The position numbers and the translations under genes were made by a program. From NCBI RefSeq assembly GCF_003286415.2, contig NZ_CP043450.1:3906001-3970000 (forward strand): DNA of 64,000 nt, in the 5' to 3' direction. Positions 27,999 to 36,664 of the stretch are shown one piece after another (positions within the stretch are counted from its first letter, which is position 1; each line of letters opens with the position of its first letter). A model generated the notes under the pieces. That model ran no database searches, had not been told where the DNA came from, and worked only from the letters and a program-made list of their open reading frames with translations. The DNA is from Mucilaginibacter rubeus. Its GTDB lineage: Bacteria; Bacteroidota; Bacteroidia; Sphingobacteriales; Sphingobacteriaceae.

Positions 27999-28047
27999 AG
28001 TTTTAGGCCGTCTCCTTAGTAGATGGCCCTGTTTAAATAGCTTTTTA

Positions 28048-30903
28048 TTATTTACCGGCAGTTGCCTCTGGAAGCAATTGCATACGGATGTAGTTTTTGC
28101 CGCTCAGGTATTTTTGCGCGGTAGCTTTTACGCTTTCTACAGTTACGCTATTCAAATCCTTAACATAGGTATCTAACTGGTGCAGGTCTTCCTTATCGTT
28201 GATCTGCCCGCCAATGTAGCCCAACCAGAAACCATTTGTACGTACCGCGGTTTCGCGGCTGCGGATACTCTCGGCACGCCATTTGTCAATGTTTACCTGT
28301 GCAGGGCCATTGGTTTTGATCTTGTTGATCTCATCCAGTGTTGAAGCTACCAGCTTGTCGGCATTTTTAGGATCACAACCAAAGTAAACGAATATAGAAT
28401 AACGTTGCGTAGGGAACTTGCTGTTATTGGCAAACGCGCCCGGCGAGTAAACACCGCTTTCATCTTCCCTTAAACGCTCAATCAGCCTGATCTCTAAACA
28501 CTCTTTCAAAGCATCCAGCTGGATCTTTTCGGCAGCGCTATATTCAAACGCACCTGACCAAATCAAATCAACAGAAGCTTTAGGTTCCGAGCCTTTGTAT
28601 ACGTTTTTAGCTATCTGCCCTTCCGGGATGTGAATTCCTAAGTCTTTAGCTTGTTCGCCCAGGTTTTTGGCCGGTAACGAGGCTATGTATTTTTCAAGCA
28701 GCGGTTTAATTTTTTCAATGTCGATATTACCAACAAAAGTGAAGGTCATGCCTGATGCATCGGCAAAACGCTCTTTATAAATAGCATACTCACGGTCAAG
28801 GTTAATCTGATCGATCTTGGCAATGCTCGGACCGGTACGACGAACGTTATGATTACCCAATACCGCGCTTAAAGTATCCTGGAACACAGCATTAGGATCG
28901 TTCAGCCTGTTTGCAAGCCCGGCTTTTGAGCTGGTGATAATACCCTGAAAAAGATCGGCATCTTTACGTGGCTCGGTTAAGTATCCGTAAATAAGCTCAA
29001 AGGCCGTTTCCAGGTCTTTAGGGGTTGAGCTTCCGCTAACGCCTTGTGTACGCTCGCTAATGTACGGGCTAACGCTTAGCTGCTTACCCGAAAGGTATTT
29101 CTCTAATTGTGTAGGATTATAATTACCCACGCCAAATGACTCAACCATACCCGACGCGTTTTTAGCCGACTCAAAATCAGCATCGCTGTAAAGCGATGTA
29201 CCACCCGGTGCCGAGGCACTGAACAGGATCTCGTTATCTTTAAAGTCGGTTGGTTTTAATACTACCTTGATACCATTGCTTAGCGTAAGGGTTGTTGTGC
29301 CCAGTGCGGCATCTTTGGTTTCGGCTGTGATTTTGCCGGCTACAGGCGCATTGGCTAACAACGCTTGTTTGCTCACCTCATCATTATAAGGTTTCAGATC
29401 TTCTGCTTCAACATCCTTTATCCAGGTGTTAACCACTGTTTCTGATGGCAGAGTGGCTTTATCCTTTTCAGGCGCAAGCAGCATCACATCACGATTGCTG
29501 TTTTTGATAGATGTTTTGGTAACAGCATTCACCTCGCTTAACGCAATACCAGGCAGGTCATTTTTTACCAGGTCATACTCGTAGCTGATACCCGGAGCTG
29601 CAGTACCCTTTAAAAAGTATTGCAGGTATTCGTTCACGTAGCTATCGGAATTGGTTTTGTTTTTCTCTTTCAGCGCCGATTCCATATCGCTCAGGAAGCT
29701 TTGTTTGGCACGGTCAAGTTCGGTTTGGGTAAATCCAAAACGCTTGATTCTTTCTGTTTCGCGCCAGGCAGTTTTGAAACCTTTTTCAAGCTCGCCGGGT
29801 TTAGCTACAGCGTATACGCTATAGGTATCTAATCCTCCTAAAAATCCGCTCAGGTCGGCACCACCTTGTAAATATGGAGGATTAGCCTGACGCATTATTT
29901 CAGCATAACGGGCACCAGACATCCTGTTGAATAAACCACGGATAATGCTTTGACGGTATTGAGAAGCGGTATGCAGATCAAGCGCCGGTTGTTTCATAAA
30001 CACCTGAGCCACAGTTACCGTCATTTCCTTATCGGTAATGGCAATAAACTGATTTTGCCCGGTCAATGGTACTGTATATTTAGTGCGGGGCTTTTCAGGA
30101 GATGGTTTCTTCAGATCGCTAAACTTGGCTTTAACGGTTTTCTCCATCTCATTAACATCGATGTCACCTACTACTATCAAGGCCTGCAAATCCGGACGGT
30201 ACCAATCGTGGTAAAAACGTTTGATGGTTTCGGGCTTAAAGTTATTCAATACTTCATCTGTACCGATAGGCAGGCGCAGCGAATAACGCGAGTGGTTAAG
30301 GATTACCGGCAGGTAAGCCCTTTGCATACGCTCCTGTGCACCTTTACCCAAACGTTTTTCTTCCAGCACAACACCGCGCTCTTTATCAATCTCAGTAGGA
30401 TCTAAAGTAGCATCCTGGGCCCAGTCGCGCATGATCTGGATGCCATTTTTCAGGATTTCAGGATTATCCGACGGGATAGGCAACTGATATACCGTTTCAT
30501 CAAATGAGGTATAAGCATTTAAATCGGCCCCGAAACGCACGCCAGATTTTTGCAGGTAACTCACCAGCTCATTTTTAGGAAAATGCTTAGTACCATTAAA
30601 GCTCATATGTTCCATAAAGTGAGCAAGGCCGCGCTGGCTGTCATCTTCCAATACCGAGCCAATCTTGTTGGCCAGGTAAAATGTAACACGTTTTTTGGGC
30701 TCTTCATTGTGGCGGATATAGTAGGTAAAACCGTTTGGCAGTTTGCCCGTACGCACCGCAGGATCAAGAGGCAGGTTCTTCTCTGCTGCTGCCTTTGTTA
30801 TTTTAGGTTTACTTACCTGCGCCCAAGTAGGGGCTGCCTGAAACGACCAACTGAGGGCAAGCCCCGCGCTGGCCAATAAAATAGTACTTTTTATGTTTTT
30901 CAT
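28048..30903 (-). CDS. M16 family zinc metallopeptidase, two-repeat pitrilysin/insulinase type
   Basis: This 951-residue exported protein has a signal peptide (about 1-28). The active N-terminal M16 domain carries the inverted zinc motif HxxEH as His95-Phe-Met-Glu98-His99, with a further Glu in ERGVVLEE. A second M16 module (about 530-930) lacks the zinc motif, as usual for the inactive half. Such periplasmic peptidases cleave short peptides in a closed chamber. It follows the redox genes on the same strand, but a strong terminator at 30939-30967 lies in between, so it is probably its own transcription unit. Its closeness to the metalloprotease-rich operon suggests a shared task in peptide breakdown, which is inference. 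Confidence 0.9.
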   Translation of the reverse strand: MKNIKSTILLASAGLALSWSFQAAPTWAQVSKPKITKAAAEKNLPLDPAVRTGKLPNGFTYYIRHNEEPKKRVTFYLANKIGSVLEDDSQRGLAHFMEHMSFNGTKHFPKNELVSYLQKSGVRFGADLNAYTSFDETVYQLPIPSDNPEILKNGIQIMRDWAQDATLDPTEIDKERGVVLEEKRLGKGAQERMQRAYLPVILNHSRYSLRLPIGTDEVLNNFKPETIKRFYHDWYRPDLQALIVVGDIDVNEMEKTVKAKFSDLKKPSPEKPRTKYTVPLTGQNQFIAITDKEMTVTVAQVFMKQPALDLHTASQYRQSIIRGLFNRMSGARYAEIMRQANPPYLQGGADLSGFLGGLDTYSVYAVAKPGELEKGFKTAWRETERIKRFGFTQTELDRAKQSFLSDMESALKEKNKTNSDSYVNEYLQYFLKGTAAPGISYEYDLVKNDLPGIALSEVNAVTKTSIKNSNRDVMLLAPEKDKATLPSETVVNTWIKDVEAEDLKPYNDEVSKQALLANAPVAGKITAETKDAALGTTTLTLSNGIKVVLKPTDFKDNEILFSASAPGGTSLYSDADFESAKNASGMVESFGVGNYNPTQLEKYLSGKQLSVSPYISERTQGVSGSSTPKDLETAFELIYGYLTEPRKDADLFQGIITSSKAGLANRLNDPNAVFQDTLSAVLGNHNVRRTGPSIAKIDQINLDREYAIYKERFADASGMTFTFVGNIDIEKIKPLLEKYIASLPAKNLGEQAKDLGIHIPEGQIAKNVYKGSEPKASVDLIWSGAFEYSAAEKIQLDALKECLEIRLIERLREDESGVYSPGAFANNSKFPTQRYSIFVYFGCDPKNADKLVASTLDEINKIKTNGPAQVNIDKWRAESIRSRETAVRTNGFWLGYIGGQINDKEDLHQLDTYVKDLNSVTVESVKATAQKYLSGKNYIRMQLLPEATAGK

Positions 30904-30938
30904 ATTTTGTTTATCGGATTAGGATTCAGCGCTAATTT

Positions 30939-30967
30939 AAAAAAGAGCCGGTATTAAAACCGGCTCT
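30939..30967 (-). terminator. Intrinsic terminator closing the sigma/SusCD/redox locus
   Basis: On the minus strand the 9-bp arms AGAGCCGGT and ACCGGCTCT (30944-30967) are followed by six T residues (30939-30944). It lies 83 bp past the short TlpA gene and 36 bp before the M16 start. Confidence 0.85.
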
Positions 30968-31049
30968 CCGGAAAATTAAACTAACTAAACTGATGAAAAC
31001 GCCCGAAAGCTTCTTTAAGGTTTGCTAAATGCTATCCTGTTAATGTCTT

Positions 31050-31604
31050 TTATTTAGTAAATGTATCTTTCAGATACCCGTCCATATCGGTAGCAGCCGG
31101 GTTAACCAGTATCACCTTCCCTCCTGCATCAAGCATAATAGCAAATGGTACAGACTGGATCCCTAAGGCCGTCATCATTATTGAGGCGTCTTTGCCTTCC
31201 TCATACCTATCAATTCCCTGCTGCCATGGCATAGCTTCTTTAAGCATAGCGTTTTTCCAGGCTTTGCTGTTCTGATCTATCGAAACGCTTAAAATCTCAA
31301 ATCCTTTGCCGTGATATTTTTGGTAGAGTTCCTTGAGATGCGGGATGGCAGCCCGGCAGGGCATACACCACGACGCCCAAAAATCAACAAGTACCGCATG
31401 CCCCTTTAACGATGATAATTTGATGGTTTTACCATCGGCAGTTTGTAACTCAAAAACCGGCAATGGTTTTCCAACAGTCAGGTTTTGACTGGCGTCAGCG
31501 GTATCTTGTTTTGATGATGACGCTTTTCCATCTGCCTTCCATCCTGTGCTTAAGGCAAGTGCTACCGGTGTTACCAACAACAACCTTTTAAAATTTATTT
31601 TCAT
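31050..31604 (-). CDS. TlpA-like periplasmic thiol-disulfide oxidoreductase
   Basis: This 184-residue protein has a signal sequence (about 1-26) and a thioredoxin-fold TlpA domain (about 42-183). The redox pair is Cys80-Met-Pro-Cys83 in FWASWCMPC, with the family cis-Pro region near SVPFAIMLDAGGK. It is likely to reduce or isomerise disulfides in exported proteins or substrates. It is the last gene before the terminator at 30939 and starts 9 bp after the preceding gene. Its neighbour also carries a DsbD-alpha-like domain, which could supply electrons to a thioredoxin-like protein such as this one. It is shorter than the DUF4369-TlpA protein of the same locus. Confidence 0.9.
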   Translation of the reverse strand: MKINFKRLLLVTPVALALSTGWKADGKASSSKQDTADASQNLTVGKPLPVFELQTADGKTIKLSSLKGHAVLVDFWASWCMPCRAAIPHLKELYQKYHGKGFEILSVSIDQNSKAWKNAMLKEAMPWQQGIDRYEEGKDASIMMTALGIQSVPFAIMLDAGGKVILVNPAATDMDGYLKDTFTK

Positions 31605-31613
31605 TGAGCTGGA

Positions 31614-33494
31614 TTATAAAACCTGTATTTCAATTATTTTTCTTTTTGGCGGGAAACATTTGTTGTTATCACAAACCTGGTAGTAAAGGCCGCATTTAAT
31701 CACCATTCCGGGCTTTAATGAGGCCGTGCTGATTTCCGTTTTAAATGTTGCCTTGTCTTCCCAAACAAACATGCCTTCGCCACCGGTAAATGGTACGCCG
31801 GCTGATGTTTGCCATTCGGTGTTTGTTATGCCTTTGGGCAACTCAATGATAGGTTGTGTGGTAATAAAAGGACTGTCCTTTGGCACATACGCATAAATAT
31901 GCCAGCCTTGTAAAATATCGGCCTTAACAACCACCTGTTTTTTCCCGTTTGCCTCATCAACTAATTTGGCGCTCACTATCACCGGGTCGGTACGGGTTGG
32001 CATTATTGCCGCATTTGCAGTTTTCATGTCGCCGGTTGGTGCCGGTACAACTGCTGTTGTTTCAGCTTTATAAATATTCACCATGAATTTGAAACCGCCC
32101 GATTCAGTGTAATAAAGGTTCGCTTTGTTCCTGGTCAACCAATCACGCCACTCTTTAGCCGACGCGAATTTTTCGGTGGTATACCTTTCCAGTACCCGTT
32201 GCGCCAGGGCAGGCTCCTCCCCTTTTTCAAGCATTTTGATACATTTTTCCAGCAACTCAACTTTACGATTGGAGATACCCAGTTTTTTGGCATCCTCATC
32301 AACCTGTAATGAGTAAGCATCAAGCGGGTAAAAGTATTCGAGGTTGGCAAGGTAGTACTTATGATAAGCTGAGGTATTGGTACCAAACATATCATACATA
32401 CCACTACCAGCCCAGCTTTTAAGGTAATCATCAAAGCTTTGTGTATCATCGGTAACGGGCATTTTCAAAAACATCTCGTTTCCACGGCCAATATCTTCGC
32501 CTTTGGCTTTGCGGTCTTTAAGTTCCTGCTGCATTTTCAGCAAACGGGCGTTGCCTTCTTTCCGGGCAATCAGCGCTTTTTCATACAGGCCCTTATCTGT
32601 GCGATAGATCATTTCGTTAACCCATTCACGATTCTCGATCTGCACTTTTTTCATGATGGGTTTCTGATGGTCAAACTTTTTGATGTAGCAAACGGTATTC
32701 ACCAATACGTCCTTAGCCTCATCAGTCATGTGATTGGGCGAACCCGAAAATCCCCACATAAAATAATTACCCTGACGCCCCAATGCCACAGCCTCGGCAT
32801 TTTTAAGACAAACGCCACCACTTATCGCTTCCGCATCGGGCGAATCATTGAAGCCCTCGCCGTGGGCTACCATGCCGATAATGTATTTATCCTTAGCAGC
32901 CGGATCTTCTTTGATCACCTTCCACATAGGTAGTTCCTTTGGCGCTGTACCCCCCTGAAAACCGTTAAAAAAAGAACCCGGCGTAGGCCTGTTAACCAAA
33001 GTTAAATTCACTTTGATAGGCGTATTAAATATAGCATGACTGGTTTTAATGTTCAGCGCGTCATCCTCCAGACACTGGCAATACCAATCGAATTTCAGGC
33101 CAATAGGCAAGCCTACGTTTGGGGCCATTTCATGCATCAGAATTATAGGACGATCAAAACCGGCAGGCAATTTTACTGGCCCGGCATCAAGGATGGTAAC
33201 ATCTACCTTCTCCGACATCGCAGCATCGTAATCCCTTACATCCACAACATCAGCCTTTTCAAATCTTTGCTCTAAAAATGCCTTAAAATCGGCCATGCGG
33301 GTTTTCCATGCCTCATCAATGGCACCTGTAGCCGTACTATAATAATTTACATGCTCCGGCTTGGGTTTTGCAGGGTCATAACCTACATATAAAACATGGA
33401 GCGTTATTTTACCTGCTCCATGTTTCATTACGTCACCAAAAGTGGCCGCACCAAACACAAGGCAAAGCAGCAAAGCCAAACTGATCTTTTTCAT
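31614..33494 (-). CDS. Exported protein of unknown function with C-terminal DsbD-alpha-like (DsbD_N) domain
   Basis: This protein of about 626 residues has a signal peptide (MKKISLALLLCLVFGAATF; the frame also allows a Met 27 bp earlier, inside the preceding gene). Residues about 25-280 look like a ThuA-type, glutamine-amidotransferase-like alpha/beta domain (VDVTILDAGPVKL, then RPIILMHEMAPNVGL), but this is tentative. A charged helical middle (about 290-470) precedes a C-terminal immunoglobulin-like DsbD N-terminal domain (about 500-626). That domain keeps the paired cysteines in YQVCDNNKCFPPK (about Cys608 and Cys613), which in DsbD pass electrons to periplasmic partners. No membrane DsbD part is present. 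It is flanked by two TlpA genes with 7-9 bp gaps, pointing to one redox unit. Confidence 0.7.
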   Translation of the reverse strand: MKKISLALLLCLVFGAATFGDVMKHGAGKITLHVLYVGYDPAKPKPEHVNYYSTATGAIDEAWKTRMADFKAFLEQRFEKADVVDVRDYDAAMSEKVDVTILDAGPVKLPAGFDRPIILMHEMAPNVGLPIGLKFDWYCQCLEDDALNIKTSHAIFNTPIKVNLTLVNRPTPGSFFNGFQGGTAPKELPMWKVIKEDPAAKDKYIIGMVAHGEGFNDSPDAEAISGGVCLKNAEAVALGRQGNYFMWGFSGSPNHMTDEAKDVLVNTVCYIKKFDHQKPIMKKVQIENREWVNEMIYRTDKGLYEKALIARKEGNARLLKMQQELKDRKAKGEDIGRGNEMFLKMPVTDDTQSFDDYLKSWAGSGMYDMFGTNTSAYHKYYLANLEYFYPLDAYSLQVDEDAKKLGISNRKVELLEKCIKMLEKGEEPALAQRVLERYTTEKFASAKEWRDWLTRNKANLYYTESGGFKFMVNIYKAETTAVVPAPTGDMKTANAAIMPTRTDPVIVSAKLVDEANGKKQVVVKADILQGWHIYAYVPKDSPFITTQPIIELPKGITNTEWQTSAGVPFTGGEGMFVWEDKATFKTEISTASLKPGMVIKCGLYYQVCDNNKCFPPKRKIIEIQVL

Positions 33495-33501
33495 ATCCGT
33501 A

Positions 33502-34638
33502 TTAATTAAAAATTTCGGCAAGTTTGGTATTCAGGGATTCATCGCGCAGGGTGTTACCGATGATCTTACCGTCTTTATCAAGCAAAAAGCTTTGCGGTAC
33601 AGCCCTCACGCCGTATAAACGTCCAACAGCATTATTCCATCCTTTTAAATCAGACACATGGATCCATGGCAAGCCATCTTTGGCAATGGCGTCAACCCAT
33701 TTTTCCTTTACATTATCAAGCGAAACCGAAATAATCTCGAAGCCTTTATCCTTATAAAGCTCATATTGCTTTTTAAGGTTAGGATTACCGGCACGGCATG
33801 GCGCGCACCAGCTTGCCCAAAACTCAACCAAAACATATTTGCCTTTTAAATCGCTTAGCGAAACTGGCTTTCCGTTTACATCATTTTGGATGAACATTGG
33901 CGCGGCTTTGCCAATTGCGGTGATGCCGGCTGCCTGTATCCGCTGCTCAAGTTCCTTACCTACATCTGTACTCCGCAACTGTGCGTTAAGCGCTTTAAAT
34001 ACCGGGCCAACTTTATCTGCATCAACCTTAATACCGGCCGACTCAGACAGGCCTACCAAACCAAAGTATGAGTTGGGATTGTTTTTGGCGAAGAGAAATT
34101 GTTTTTCATTTCTATCGGCGATGCTTTTGCGATAACGTGCATCAATAGCTTTTACAAAAGCGGTATCTTTTTGCTGCTCAGGAGTAGCACGTGAAAATTC
34201 GGCATTAACGGCTTTGGTTAAATCCATAATGGTACCGCCTATCTGCTTGTTATATGCCTGAAACTCGTCGTAAACTTTTGAGCCCGTAACTTTAGCATTT
34301 ACCAGTGAATCGGCCGAGGTATATACCATATTCTCTTTACCGAAATAGATATAAACCACATCGGCATTTGGGGCATAAATAGCGTGTTGTTTGCCCTGCC
34401 CGGTATGATCAAATGCCATGCGGCTGGTAGTTATACCTGATACATTGCCTGTAAATTTAAACGTACCATTGGTAACCACGCATGAATCTTCATGACTGTT
34501 ACCATTATCCATATAATCGATATAGGCTTTGGCAGGTTTATCCAGTTTACCGATGTATCCGGTAATGCTGAAGTTAGCTTTCTGAGCCGAAGCCATGAGC
34601 GGCAACAAGGCAGCCAGAATTGATAATTTTAATTTCAT
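33502..34638 (-). CDS. DUF4369-TlpA type thiol-disulfide oxidoreductase
   Basis: This 378-residue exported protein has a signal peptide (1-18, LMASAQ) and an N-terminal DUF4369 beta domain (about 22-115: FSITGYIGKLDKPAKAYIDY). A helical linker leads to a C-terminal TlpA/AhpC-like thioredoxin fold (about 240-378) with the redox pair Cys278-Ala-Pro-Cys281 in FWASWCAPC. This architecture is common in Bacteroidetes and often sits beside SusCD loci. The gene starts 26 bp after the first zincin gene and is followed 7 bp later by the DsbD-alpha-like protein. It is likely co-transcribed in the sigma/FecR-linked locus. Confidence 0.9.
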   Translation of the reverse strand: MKLKLSILAALLPLMASAQKANFSITGYIGKLDKPAKAYIDYMDNGNSHEDSCVVTNGTFKFTGNVSGITTSRMAFDHTGQGKQHAIYAPNADVVYIYFGKENMVYTSADSLVNAKVTGSKVYDEFQAYNKQIGGTIMDLTKAVNAEFSRATPEQQKDTAFVKAIDARYRKSIADRNEKQFLFAKNNPNSYFGLVGLSESAGIKVDADKVGPVFKALNAQLRSTDVGKELEQRIQAAGITAIGKAAPMFIQNDVNGKPVSLSDLKGKYVLVEFWASWCAPCRAGNPNLKKQYELYKDKGFEIISVSLDNVKEKWVDAIAKDGLPWIHVSDLKGWNNAVGRLYGVRAVPQSFLLDKDGKIIGNTLRDESLNTKLAEIFN

Positions 34639-34664
34639 TTTATGTTGTGAGAGTTAAAAAAATG

Positions 34665-35597
34665 TTATTTGTATTTCAATTTAGGGAACTCCTTGCGGGC
34701 CGCGTTGTACTGTGCTTCCCATTCGTCTGTCCAGCCGAAGGCTTGTTTGGCCTGTTCTTTAAGGTTTACACCTGCGGCCCCGCTCCAGAAATGGACAAAC
34801 TCACCCCAATTCATATCGCGGGTATATTCGCGCCCCTGTTGGTTTTTCTGTTGAGGAAAGTTGGCCGCCAGTAAGGCAAAATATTTATTGAGCACCTTTG
34901 CTTTGCCATAGTTACTGTAAATAGGATAAAACCAGTTTTTAAACCAAAGACTTTTTGGCCGGGGGAAATCATCATACTGGGTTTGCATTTGCTGGTATAT
35001 TTTTTCAGCCTCATCTTCGCGACCGATATGCAGCATCACATCGTAATTGAAGATCTCCATGAACTTACTGTCGCCCCAAAGCGCATCTGATGGTGAGCCT
35101 TTTACGCCATGACTTGCTCCGCTTACTATATGCCCCATTTCATGGATTGGCATCGCGAGCTGTTCGCCGTTTGGCTTTTGCCAGGTACCTAAACCACAGT
35201 CGATGGTGTTGCGGTAGTCATGACTATCATCAAAATAAGTAGCAGGATGACCACCGCCATAAATACCCTGGTGAAAAACTGTATACAGCCTGGTTGAATC
35301 GCCGAAACTGCCGTAAGTACTTTTAACATATTCCCAGGCGGCCGACATAGTTTTGTAGGGCCAGGTAACCGACTTATCCATTCCTTTATCATAGTAAACA
35401 GCCACATTTTTATCCTGGTAAACCAATGATAATGCCTGGTCATGCTCAAACCAATGCTCATGCCAAGTTGATGGTGGCAGGCCCTGTTTGTGATTTGCTT
35501 TTAACTCATCAATTGTTAAACATTTACCATAAAAAAAGGAAAATGATGCAATGATGATCCCTCCTACAAGGAGTTTAGCCGGTGTACTCTTTTTCAT
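34665..35597 (-). CDS. Exported HExxH metalloprotease-like protein (zincin), paralog 1
   Basis: This 310-residue protein has an N-terminal hydrophobic export segment (about 8-24) and no classical lipobox. The zinc-binding motif is His152-Glu153-Met-Gly-His156, and Glu181 in DSKFMEIF lies 24 residues later, a spacing that fits a gluzincin third ligand. Conserved landmarks shared with its neighbour include GGGHPA, HDYRNTID, NYGK-VL-KYF and NWGEFVHFWSGAAGVNL. I do not recognise a named family. It is followed 26 bp later by the DUF4369-TlpA gene. A gap of 131 bp separates it from paralog 2. A role in proteolysis of a captured substrate is plausible but untested. Confidence 0.75.
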   Translation of the reverse strand: MKKSTPAKLLVGGIIIASFSFFYGKCLTIDELKANHKQGLPPSTWHEHWFEHDQALSLVYQDKNVAVYYDKGMDKSVTWPYKTMSAAWEYVKSTYGSFGDSTRLYTVFHQGIYGGGHPATYFDDSHDYRNTIDCGLGTWQKPNGEQLAMPIHEMGHIVSGASHGVKGSPSDALWGDSKFMEIFNYDVMLHIGREDEAEKIYQQMQTQYDDFPRPKSLWFKNWFYPIYSNYGKAKVLNKYFALLAANFPQQKNQQGREYTRDMNWGEFVHFWSGAAGVNLKEQAKQAFGWTDEWEAQYNAARKEFPKLKYK

Positions 35598-35728
35598 TAT
35601 TTAATATCAGTTAACATATGCAGAACCGGGAACGGCACCCCTACTCTTAAATGAGCGCCGCCCGGCCTGCAAAAACTTTGTGTTATATTCCAGTTCGATG
35701 TAATGCGTACCTGCATTAAAAAGGACTA

Positions 35729-36646
35729 TTAATCTTTGTATTTAATATCCGGAAAATCTATCCGAGCCTGGTTAAACTCCTCTTCCCATTCATCGCTCCA
35801 GCCAAAAGCGATAGTTGCCTGAAACTTGAGGTTTACCCCTGCTGCTCCACTCCAAAAATGGATCCATTCGCCCCAGTTGAGATCGCGGTTAGACGGAACA
35901 TATTTGGCATACAACTGGAAATATTTACTAAGCACCGGCCCTTTGCCGTAATTATTCCAAACGGGGTAAAACCAACCTGCAAACCAATTTGACTCCGGGT
36001 TCGGAAAAACCTCGCGCAGATCCTTGAGCTGGTAGTAAAGTCGGGAAGCTTCGTCCTGCCTACCGATGTTCATGAGTACATCGTAAATGAAAATCTCAGC
36101 AAATTTGCTGTCGTGCCAGATGTTTTGGTCTTCATGTGCGTGTCCCCATGAAGCATTGGCTACAATATGTCCCATTTCATGAATAGGGATAGCGATCTGC
36201 GTACCTGTTGGATATGTCCAGTTATCCAGCCCGTCGTCGATAGTATTGTGATAATCGTGTGTCGAATCGCGCCAGGATGCGGGGTGGCCGCCGCCTAATT
36301 CGCCGGTGGTATCAACCGTTGAATGGAAAATGCAATACAGGCGTGGATCTTTGCCAAAGTCGCCATAGTTTTTCTTAACATAAGCCCAGGAGTCAGACAT
36401 GGCCTTAAAGGTCCACGTAACTGATGGATCCATGTTGGCATCATAGTAAATGGCTACATTATCATCATAATAAACGCGTTTCAACAACTGGTGATGCAAG
36501 CCCCAATGCTCCTGCCATGTTTTGGCCGGCGCACCCGGCGGATCAACCTCTTCCTTAACTGTATCTTTTGTTTTTTTGCATGACGCAATGGTTAATACGG
36601 CCATGAGCAAGCCTATTAAGAATGTTGTTATCCTTATCAATTTCAT
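35729..36646 (-). CDS. HExxH metalloprotease-like lipoprotein (zincin), paralog 2
   Basis: This 305-residue lipoprotein has a lipobox ending at Cys23 (TIASC). The zinc motif is His156-Glu157-Met-Gly-His160, and Glu184 in DSKFAEIFIYDV lies 23 residues later. It aligns with the next gene over its whole length, including GGGHPA, HDYHNTID, NYGKGPVLSKYF and NWGEWIHFWSGAAGVNL, so the pair arose by tandem duplication. The two copies differ in anchoring: this one is lipidated, the other is not. It starts 18 bp after the PKD-like gene, in the same run as susCD. It does not resemble the Peptidase_Mx1 family often seen with DUF4843 and PKD-like partners. Confidence 0.8.
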   Translation of the reverse strand: MKLIRITTFLIGLLMAVLTIASCKKTKDTVKEEVDPPGAPAKTWQEHWGLHHQLLKRVYYDDNVAIYYDANMDPSVTWTFKAMSDSWAYVKKNYGDFGKDPRLYCIFHSTVDTTGELGGGHPASWRDSTHDYHNTIDDGLDNWTYPTGTQIAIPIHEMGHIVANASWGHAHEDQNIWHDSKFAEIFIYDVLMNIGRQDEASRLYYQLKDLREVFPNPESNWFAGWFYPVWNNYGKGPVLSKYFQLYAKYVPSNRDLNWGEWIHFWSGAAGVNLKFQATIAFGWSDEWEEEFNQARIDFPDIKYKD

Positions 36647-36664
36647 GTCGATTTTAATAAATGG

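Noticed and set aside
34665-36646. Zincins labelled as Peptidase_Mx1 or M60 proteins
   Set aside because: The motif surroundings (HEMGH, DSKF-x-EIF, HFWSGAAG) do not resemble what I know of those families; left unclassified.
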